A DNA stretch of 11,536 nt from Clostridiales bacterium. Its GTDB lineage: Bacteria; Bacillota; Clostridia; Oscillospirales; CAG-272. Below are positions 5,836 to 11,536 of this stretch, in pieces (position 1 is the stretch's first letter; every line of letters starts with the position of its first letter). The position numbers were made by a program, and so were the translations under genes. The stretch covers positions 1 to 11,536 of the forward strand of contig DXYE01000032.1 of the NCBI GenBank assembly GCA_019415985.1, written 5' to 3'. The notes under the pieces were generated by a model. The model was not told the origin of the DNA, made no database searches, and saw only the letters and a program-made list of their open reading frames with translations.

Positions 5836-6743
5836 CTTTCATCTTTTCCGGTCAGGGCGCCCAAAAGCCCGGTATGGGACAATCGCTGTACAACACCTCA
5901 TCTGCTGTAAAGGACATGTTTGACGCGGCTGAAACCATAAGACCCGGTACCCTTCGGCAATGCTTCGAGGGTCCCGCGGAGCTGCTTAGACAAACTGATA
6001 TCACACAGCCGTGTCTGTATCTTACAGATTTGGCAGCTGCTCTCGCGCTGAGGGAAAGGGGTATTTTACCCGCTGCTGCCGCGGGATTTTCACTCGGTGA
6101 AATTCCTGCTCTGGCTTTCTGCGGCGCGTTTTCCCTTGCTGAAGGGTTTCGCCTGGCCTGTGAGCGCGGCCGACTGATGCGTGAGTCAGCGGACCGCTAC
6201 AGTGCGTCCATGGCCGCAGTCATCAAGTTAGATAACGAGACCGTCGAATCTCTCTGCAAAGCGTATCCGCACATATATCCCGTCAATTACAATGCACCGG
6301 GACAATTGGTTGTTTCGGGATACGCTGATGAACTGAAGGCATTTGATGCAGATGTCAGAGAAGCCGGCGGCCGTCTTCTGCCGCTCGCGGTAGGCGGGCC
6401 TTTCCATTCGCCGCTCATGGACAGCGCATCGCATGCTTTTGCGCAGGTACTGGAGGACTGTGAAATTCGTCTGCCGGATATTCCCGTATATGCAAACGCA
6501 AACGCTCATCCATATGTTGGCGACCCCAAAGTCCTCATGTCCCGCCAAATCAATAGTCCCGTTCGATGGGAGGAAACCATTCGCCGCATGGCACAAAACG
6601 GAATCCGCATTTTCATCGAAACCGGCGTGGGAAACGTTCTGTGCAAGCTTGTCCAGAAGATTCTCCCCGATGCTCTTGCCTACACCGTCTTCGACAGCGA
6701 AAGCCTCGATAAAGTATGCAGGGAACTTGGCGTTTCGAGCTGA
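5823..6743 (+). CDS. fabD: Malonyl-CoA:ACP transacylase
   Basis: FabD transfers malonyl from CoA to the Ser of AcpP, supplying the extender for FabH and FabF. The 306 residues match the family length. Visible are the N-terminal FIFSGQGAQKPGMGQ, the nucleophile Ser90 in GFSLGE, Arg117 in ERGRLMRE, which positions the malonyl carboxylate, and His195 in GGPFHSPLM. The nucleophile motif has Phe where E. coli has His (GHSLGE). The catalytic His is a different residue and is present, so activity is expected. GGAGG lies 9 nt upstream of the ATG, within the end of fabK, so the two genes are coupled. Confidence 0.95.
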   Translation: MDSVAFIFSGQGAQKPGMGQSLYNTSSAVKDMFDAAETIRPGTLRQCFEGPAELLRQTDITQPCLYLTDLAAALALRERGILPAAAAGFSLGEIPALAFCGAFSLAEGFRLACERGRLMRESADRYSASMAAVIKLDNETVESLCKAYPHIYPVNYNAPGQLVVSGYADELKAFDADVREAGGRLLPLAVGGPFHSPLMDSASHAFAQVLEDCEIRLPDIPVYANANAHPYVGDPKVLMSRQINSPVRWEETIRRMAQNGIRIFIETGVGNVLCKLVQKILPDALAYTVFDSESLDKVCRELGVSS

Positions 6744-6832
6744 GTAGATTACCCCGCTTATCCCAGAGGCCTTTATCACTTATGTGAAATGAGCAAAGAA
6801 ATGTGCGGTTGAATACCAGACAAATTTAAAAG

Positions 6833-6845
6833 AAAGGCAGCCTTT
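6833..6845 (+). promoter_or_regulatory. Ribosome binding site of fabG inside a small palindrome
   Basis: AAAGGCAGCCTTT is a perfect inverted repeat that contains the only reasonable Shine-Dalgarno sequence (AAAGG), 2 nt before the fabG start codon. Folding would pair AAAGG with CCTTT and could lower ribosome access. The stem is only 5 bp with a 3-nt loop, so its effect is uncertain. Confidence 0.4.
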
Positions 6846-6847
6846 GC

Positions 6848-7585
6848 ATGAAATTATCAGAGAAAACAGCCGTCGTCACGGGCGCATCTCGTGGCATCGG
6901 CCGCGCAACAGCCATCCGTCTGGCCCGAGAGGGGGCGGATGTCGCCGTTTTGTACGCAAACAACCGGGAAAAAGCGCAGGAGGTCTGCGTGGAGATCCAA
7001 GCGCTCGGACGAAACGCAGAAATTTTTCAATGTGAAGTAGAAAACGATGATTCGGTCAAACAGACGGTTTCTGCAATTTCAGAGCGTTTCGGCCGTATCG
7101 ATATCCTTGTCAACAACGCTGGCATTACCAGAGATAAACTAATGATGATGATGAAGCCTCAGGATTTCGACTGCGTTATCAATACGAATCTAAGAGGCGT
7201 CTTTCTGATGATGAAATACGTCTCCGCCTGTATGGTACGTCAAAAGTCCGGAACGATCATCAATGTCAGCTCCGTGGCGGGACTTATGGGCAATGCAGGT
7301 CAGGTTAACTATGCAGCGGCAAAAGCCGGTATTATAGGTATGACCAAATCCGTTGCAAGGGAGCTTGCCGGACGTGGTATCACCTGCAACGCTGTTGCAC
7401 CCGGTTTTATCGACACGGATATGACAGCGAATATCCCATCCGATCACCCGCTGCTTACGGGCATTCCACTGAAGCGATCCGGCAAGCCGGACGAGGTGGC
7501 AGCCCTGATCGCTTTTCTCGCAAGCTCTGAGGCCTCCTATATAACGGGAGAGGTGATACGCATTGACGGCGGTTTGGCAATGTAA
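6848..7585 (+). CDS. fabG: 3-oxoacyl-ACP reductase
   Basis: FabG reduces 3-oxoacyl-ACP to 3-hydroxyacyl-ACP with NADPH, following each condensation. It is a 245-residue classical short-chain dehydrogenase with a Rossmann fold. The nucleotide-binding motif TGASRGIGRA is at 11-20 and NNAG at 89-92. The catalytic Ser142, Tyr155 and Lys159 lie in NVSSVAG and VNYAAAKAG. The N-terminus and C-terminal GEVIRIDGGLAM are typical. It follows fabD after a 104-nt spacer and precedes fabF after 187 nt. Short-chain dehydrogenases are diverse, but the genomic position makes FabG near certain. Confidence 0.95.
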   Translation: MKLSEKTAVVTGASRGIGRATAIRLAREGADVAVLYANNREKAQEVCVEIQALGRNAEIFQCEVENDDSVKQTVSAISERFGRIDILVNNAGITRDKLMMMMKPQDFDCVINTNLRGVFLMMKYVSACMVRQKSGTIINVSSVAGLMGNAGQVNYAAAKAGIIGMTKSVARELAGRGITCNAVAPGFIDTDMTANIPSDHPLLTGIPLKRSGKPDEVAALIAFLASSEASYITGEVIRIDGGLAM

Positions 7586-7772
7586 GGGATCGTCCAAGGG
7601 AATTATCAGATAAATATTATGGCGCCGGAGGCCATTTAATAAAGAGCGGATACTTACAGAAACATGTAGTCAAGAGAAATAGAGCCGGATAGTTCAAAGC
7701 TTTACCGCAAGCGTTCAGTACCGCTGAAAATTGTAGTACGCTCCGGCCTGTGCGAAAGGATGGTCATTTTTT

Positions 7773-9008
7773 ATGAAACGAGTGGTTGTTACCGGTATCG
7801 GTGCGGTCACGCCGATTGGAAATGATGTCGGCACATTCCGCAGCAATCTGCAAAACGGTGTCAGCGGTATCGCGTCCATTACGCGTTTCGATACCGCTGA
7901 CTGGAAATATAAACTGGCTGCAGAGGTGAAAAATTTTGATCCTCTGAATCGTCTGGACAAAACAACGGTCAGAAAGACAGACCGGTTTGTTCAATATGCG
8001 CTGTATGCGGCAGACGAGGCGATGGAATTAAGTGGCATATCCGGTACGGTTGACCGTTTTCGCCTGGGGGTATATTTTGGCTCGGGCATCGGCGGTTTTG
8101 AAACTTTTTGCGAAGATCACCGACTTCTGCTGGAATACGGAATACGCAAGGTTTCCCCGCAGTTTATATCAAAGATGATTTCTAATATCGCCGCCGGCAA
8201 TATTGCGATACGGTACGGCGCCAATGGTCCCTGCCTGTCTGTCACGACAGCATGTGCTACAGGTACCACGGCAATCGGTGAGGCTTTTCGCGCTATACGT
8301 TTCGGATATGCGGATGCCATCATCTGCGGCGGCAGCGAAGCAGCGATTACACCGCTTTCCGTTGCCGGCTTCGGCAACTGCATGGCGCTGACCTCATCAG
8401 ATAATCCGAATGCAGCTTCCCTTCCCTTTGACCGTCGGCGCGCGGGCTTTGTATTGGGTGAAGGCGCTGCGGCGCTTATATTGGAAGAATACGAGCACGC
8501 CGTCAATCGTAATGCGCATATTTACGCGGAAATCTGCGGATACGGCTCCACCTGTGACGCGCATCACGTCACCGCCCCGGATCCGGAGGCGGAAAGCAGC
8601 GCGCGCGCGATCTCTGACGCGGTAAAGGAAGCAGGATTGGAAAGGGAAACCAGAATTTATATCAACGCGCACGGTACCGGTACACCGCTCAATGACAAAA
8701 CAGAAACGCTGGCCATCAAAAAGGCATTGGGGGATACGCTTTCACATAAAATCAAAATCAGCTCGACAAAATCCATGACCGGACATATGCTTGGTGCCGC
8801 AGGAGCAGCCGAAGCGATTGCCTGCATTTTTACTCTTGAGAGCGGTGTCATTGCGCCCACCATAAATCTTCTTGAACCGGATCCGGAGTGCGATCTGGAT
8901 TACACACCGCAAAAAGCTGTTTCGGCTGATATCCATCTTGCGCTTTCAAATTCACTTGGTTTTGGCGGTCACAATAGCTGTATTGCACTGAAGAAGATAG
9001 AGATATGA
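7773..9008 (+). CDS. fabF: 3-oxoacyl-ACP synthase II (KAS II)
   Basis: FabF condenses acyl-ACP with malonyl-ACP in every elongation cycle after the first. It is 411 residues, normal for the family. The Cys-His-His set of KAS I/II is complete: Cys161 in TTACATGTTAIGE, His300 in NAHGTGTPLND and His338 in STKSMTGHMLGAAG, with the conserved Lys333. SLGFGGHNSC near the end is the usual C-terminal signature. The start is ATG with AAAGGATGG upstream. No second KAS II or FabB is visible here. Confidence 0.96.
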   Translation: MKRVVVTGIGAVTPIGNDVGTFRSNLQNGVSGIASITRFDTADWKYKLAAEVKNFDPLNRLDKTTVRKTDRFVQYALYAADEAMELSGISGTVDRFRLGVYFGSGIGGFETFCEDHRLLLEYGIRKVSPQFISKMISNIAAGNIAIRYGANGPCLSVTTACATGTTAIGEAFRAIRFGYADAIICGGSEAAITPLSVAGFGNCMALTSSDNPNAASLPFDRRRAGFVLGEGAAALILEEYEHAVNRNAHIYAEICGYGSTCDAHHVTAPDPEAESSARAISDAVKEAGLERETRIYINAHGTGTPLNDKTETLAIKKALGDTLSHKIKISSTKSMTGHMLGAAGAAEAIACIFTLESGVIAPTINLLEPDPECDLDYTPQKAVSADIHLALSNSLGFGGHNSCIALKKIEI

Positions 9009-9130
9009 CATTATACCCAACAGTCATTTCATCTCTCTAAGGCAATACATCTCGATAAAAGACAGGCTTTGCTGATCAGATAACAAAGTTTGAACCAGAT
9101 GTCGTAATTCAGAAAGCATTTCACTGTAAC

Positions 9131-9261
9131 TCCGCTGAATGCCGCCATGTTTGGCAACCGTAAACTATACAGACGGAACAGTATAAACGGCATATTTCAG
9201 CGGAATTTCGCATATGCATTTTTGATCAGAAGGAAAGGCGCGCTTCGGTTTTCCGAACGCG
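9131..9261 (+). other. Structured spacer upstream of accB
   Basis: The 267-nt gap between fabF and accB holds no gene but contains two inverted repeats. The arms TCCGCTGAA-TGCCG (9131-9144) and CGGCA-TAT-TTCAGCGGA (9188-9204) pair over 14 bases with a 3-nt bulge. An alternative inner pairing (CCGT/ACGG, TATAC/GTATA) competes for the same 3' bases. A second hairpin, CGCG-C-TTCGG-TTTT-CCGAA-CGCG (9239-9261), follows an AAGGAAAGG and ends just before the weak accB ribosome binding site. It may be an RNA leader, a processing site or a remnant of an inverted-repeat element. It matches no riboswitch I know. Confidence 0.4.
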
Positions 9262-9275
9262 GCGGTATACAGCAT

Positions 9276-9734
9276 ATGGATTTAAAACAAAAGGCAGATG
9301 AGCTGTCCTATTTGGCAGCTATGATGAAAAAAACGGGACTGACACGGCTGGAATATACGGAGGGGGACTTTCAGATCAAACTGGAAATCGCACCTCAGCG
9401 GCATAAACAATTGCAGTCTTCCGCCGCTCCCTGTACCGAAAATGAAGAGAGCGGGACAGAGGCACCCGCGGCGGCAGCGAAGGTTACTAACGCGATCTGT
9501 TCCCCGATTGTCGGAACCGTGTATCTTGCGCCCGGGCCGGGACAAGAAAATTATGTTTCCGTCGGAGATTCCGTTGCTGTGGGAGATGTTGTCTGCATCA
9601 TTGAATCTATGAAGCTTTTAAACGAAATAAAGGCGGAAAAATCCGGTGTCATTACAGAAATTTGCGTTCAGAACGAAGATGTGGTCGAATGCAATCAGCC
9701 ATTGTTTATGATCCGTGATTTTCCGGAAGCTTAA
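9276..9734 (+). CDS. accB: Biotin carboxyl carrier protein of acetyl-CoA carboxylase
   Basis: AccB carries the carboxybiotin that links AccC (biotin carboxylase) to the AccAD carboxyltransferase in malonyl-CoA synthesis. The 152-residue protein has the usual parts: an N-terminal helical domain (1-40), a low-complexity Ala/Glu linker (about 45-70), and a biotinyl domain (73-150). The biotin site is Lys113 in CIIESMKLLNEIKAEKSG (ESMK instead of the common EAMK). The SPIVGTVYLAPGPG strand and thumb region are present. The frame is open further upstream, but ATG 9276 starts the conserved MDLKQKADEL. Its ribosome binding site is weak (GGCGG, 10 nt upstream) and follows a hairpin. Confidence 0.94.
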   Translation: MDLKQKADELSYLAAMMKKTGLTRLEYTEGDFQIKLEIAPQRHKQLQSSAAPCTENEESGTEAPAAAAKVTNAICSPIVGTVYLAPGPGQENYVSVGDSVAVGDVVCIIESMKLLNEIKAEKSGVITEICVQNEDVVECNQPLFMIRDFPEA

Positions 9735-9778
9735 CAGCATTTGCGGCCATACACATAATCCAGAACAGGAGTTTGCTT

Positions 9779-10195
9779 ATGAATCTTGAGGAAATCAAAA
9801 AAATTCTGCCGCACAGAGAACCTATGCTCTTGATCGATGAGGTTGAACTGAGGGACGGCATTGCTTTCGGCAAAAAGAAGATCACCGGCGATGAATGGTT
9901 CGTTCAGGGACATTTCCCCGGTAATCCGGTTGTCCCAGGCGTCATTTTGTGTGAAATTTTAGCGCAGTCCGCCTGTATTTTCCTTGCAGAGAAAGCAGGC
10001 TCCTTTTCCGCGCCTCTTTTTACCAGCTTGGATAAGGTGAAATTCAGGCAAAGCGTCCGCCCTGGCGATCTCTTTGAAACCGAATGCAAGATCACGCGAG
10101 AAAAAGGTCCCTTCCGCTTTGGAGAGGGTAAGGGATTTGTTCAGGGAAAGCTTTGTGTATCGGCTGAGTTTTCATTTGCACTGATGGGGGGCTGA
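9779..10195 (+). CDS. fabZ: 3-hydroxyacyl-ACP dehydratase
   Basis: FabZ removes water from 3-hydroxyacyl-ACP to give trans-2-enoyl-ACP, the substrate of FabK. It is a 138-residue hot-dog fold protein. IKKILPHREPMLLID opens the domain. The catalytic His45 lies in GHFPGNPVVPGV and Glu59 in CEILAQSA. A TTG at 9773 is in frame, but the ATG at 9779 with AGGAG 7 nt upstream is the better start. Its stop lies 4 nt before the accC start, so the two are probably translated together. No FabA-type isomerase or FabM is visible here, so how unsaturated chains are made is not shown. Confidence 0.95.
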   Translation: MNLEEIKKILPHREPMLLIDEVELRDGIAFGKKKITGDEWFVQGHFPGNPVVPGVILCEILAQSACIFLAEKAGSFSAPLFTSLDKVKFRQSVRPGDLFETECKITREKGPFRFGEGKGFVQGKLCVSAEFSFALMGG

Positions 10196-10199
10196 CGCT

Positions 10200-11510
10200 G
10201 TGTTTTCCAAAATTCTGATCGCTAACCGCGGGGAGATTGCCGTCCGTATTATCCGTGCATGTAAGGAAATGGGAATCGCTACTGTAGCAGTCTATTCAGA
10301 GGCGGACGGAGAAGCGCTTCATACTGCACTTGCAGACGAAAGCGTCTGTATCGGCCGCGCAGCTGCAAAAGACAGCTATCTGCAGAAAAGAAACATCATC
10401 AGCGCAGCGCTGACGACGCGCGCCCAAGCCATCCATCCCGGCTATGGTTTTCTGTCAGAAAACGCCGACTTTGCTGCGCTCTGCAAAGCACATGGTCTGG
10501 TCTTTATCGGTCCGGACAGCAAGGTCATTTCTGCAATGGGTGACAAAAACAACGCGCGTCAGCTTATGAAAAAAATCGGCGTACCTACGGTTCCGGGTTC
10601 CGACTGTCTTTCGTCACCGGCAGACGCTCTGCGTGAAGCTAAAAAAATCGGCTATCCCCTTCTGATCAAGGCAAGCGCAGGCGGCGGCGGCAAGGGAATC
10701 CGGCTTATTGAGGAGGAGGGGCAGCTGGAGGCCGCTTTCTATGCGGCCTCAGAGGAAGCGCTTTTGTCTTTCGGAAATGGCGAGGTCTATCTCGAAAAAT
10801 ATTTAACCGGTATCCGGCATATTGAAATTCAGGTGCTTGGCGACAGCGCCGGAAACATTGTCTCGCTTGGCGAGCGCGACTGTTCCCTGCAGCGAAACAA
10901 ACAAAAGGTAATCGAAGAAACGCCATGCCCCGTGCTTTCCGAGCGCACGCAGAAGGCCATGGCATCCGCCGCTGTCCGCGCGGCCCGCGCAGCCGGGTAT
11001 ACGAATGCCGGTACGGTGGAATTTTTGCTGGACAAAGACGAAAAGTTCTATTTTATCGAGATGAATACGCGTCTGCAGGTCGAACATCCGGTCACAGAAC
11101 AGAGGAGCGGCATAGATTTGGTCAAATGGCAAATTCGAATTGCCAGTCAAAAGCTTCTGGATTTTACACAGCGTGATATCGCTCTCCGCGGTCATGCCAT
11201 TGAATGCCGCATAAACGCCAAAAGCAGTGGTATGATTTCCTTTCTCCATATTCCCGGCGGCATGGGCGTTCGTTTTGATACTGCATTGGTAGCCGGTACA
11301 AAGGTCGTGCCGTTTTATGATTCTATGATCGGCAAGCTGATTGTCAGCGCAAATTCCCGTGAAGCTGCTATACGCAAAATGGAGGTGGCACTCTGCGAGT
11401 TGGTGATTCAGGGAATCGATACCAACATAGAGGATCAACTCAAAATTATCAGGAATACGGATTTTCAACGCGGACTCTATGATACGAATTTTTTGCAGCG
11501 CCGCGGATAA
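10200..11510 (+). CDS. accC: Biotin carboxylase subunit of acetyl-CoA carboxylase
   Basis: AccC carboxylates the biotin of AccB using ATP and bicarbonate. The protein is 436 residues, shorter than the usual 445-450. Visible are the N-terminal KILIANRGEIAVRIIRACKE, HPGYGFLSENA, the glycine-rich ATP loop KASAGGGGKGIRL (158-170), and NTRLQVEHPVTE with catalytic Arg291. Two points are odd. After HAIECRINA (332-340) the expected segment of the type EDPxxFxPSPG is cut down to KSSG, a deletion of about 7-8 residues. The loop usually QRRxQK reads QRNKQK (231-236). The remaining core, including PFYDSMIGKLI, is intact. The start is GTG at 10200, 8 nt after GGGGGG. Activity is likely but the deletion deserves testing. 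Confidence 0.93.
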   Translation: MFSKILIANRGEIAVRIIRACKEMGIATVAVYSEADGEALHTALADESVCIGRAAAKDSYLQKRNIISAALTTRAQAIHPGYGFLSENADFAALCKAHGLVFIGPDSKVISAMGDKNNARQLMKKIGVPTVPGSDCLSSPADALREAKKIGYPLLIKASAGGGGKGIRLIEEEGQLEAAFYAASEEALLSFGNGEVYLEKYLTGIRHIEIQVLGDSAGNIVSLGERDCSLQRNKQKVIEETPCPVLSERTQKAMASAAVRAARAAGYTNAGTVEFLLDKDEKFYFIEMNTRLQVEHPVTEQRSGIDLVKWQIRIASQKLLDFTQRDIALRGHAIECRINAKSSGMISFLHIPGGMGVRFDTALVAGTKVVPFYDSMIGKLIVSANSREAAIRKMEVALCELVIQGIDTNIEDQLKIIRNTDFQRGLYDTNFLQRRG

Positions 11511-11536
11511 GGATAAAGGCTGTATCTCTATATAAT

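Noticed and set aside
9147..9275. N-terminal extension of accB
   Set aside because: It runs through the inverted repeats, and the conserved N-terminus begins at ATG 9276.
10803..11468. 221-codon minus-strand frame opposite accC
   Set aside because: It lies fully antisense to a well-supported gene, has no start signal, and has no recognisable domain. Long shadow frames are expected opposite such genes.
1..11536. CRISPR arrays, tRNA or rRNA genes, insertion sequences, phage genes
   Set aside because: No regular repeats with spacers, no cloverleaf or rRNA-like sequence, and no transposase or phage protein were seen on either strand.

Overview
The window is a chromosomal segment from a low-to-mid GC bacterium, most likely an anaerobic clostridial Firmicute. 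This rests on three things: the gene order fabH-acpP-fabK-fabD-fabG-fabF-accB-fabZ-accC, the use of FabK (an FMN-dependent enoyl reductase) instead of FabI, and strong purine-rich ribosome binding sites. I cannot name a genus. The first 28 bases are leftover Illumina Nextera adapter, so the left edge is a contig end and not natural sequence.

Layout. Positions 1-1300 hold a minus-strand pair, an ECF-type sigma factor and a small zinc-finger membrane anti-sigma factor. The pair has a near-consensus promoter upstream and a good intrinsic terminator downstream. Positions 1306-1777 hold a minus-strand HIT-superfamily gene with its own promoter; its start codon and body are in different frames, so it is probably frameshifted. 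Positions 1834-2230 are a regulatory intergenic region carrying a perfect 18-bp palindrome.

From 2231 to the right edge, everything on the plus strand belongs to type II fatty acid synthesis. AccB (biotin carrier) and AccC (biotin carboxylase) start malonyl-CoA synthesis. FabD moves malonyl to the acyl carrier protein AcpP, FabH performs the first condensation, and FabF elongates. FabG, FabZ and FabK do the reduction, dehydration and second reduction of each cycle. accD and accA would be expected just past the right edge.

The cluster is interrupted between fabH and acpP by about 1.2 kb. This contains a decayed gene, a HicB-like/DinB-like protein with one in-frame stop and three apparent frameshifts, followed by about 480 bp with no convincing gene. 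acpP then has its own promoter-like region with a second palindrome over the -10. Spacers inside the cluster (acpP-fabK, fabG-fabF, fabF-accB) are long for such an operon, and some hold inverted repeats.

I do not see a new defence, mobile or biosynthetic system. The points most worth checking are the broken genes, the two candidate operators, the structured fabF-accB spacer, and a 7-8 residue deletion in a normally conserved part of AccC.
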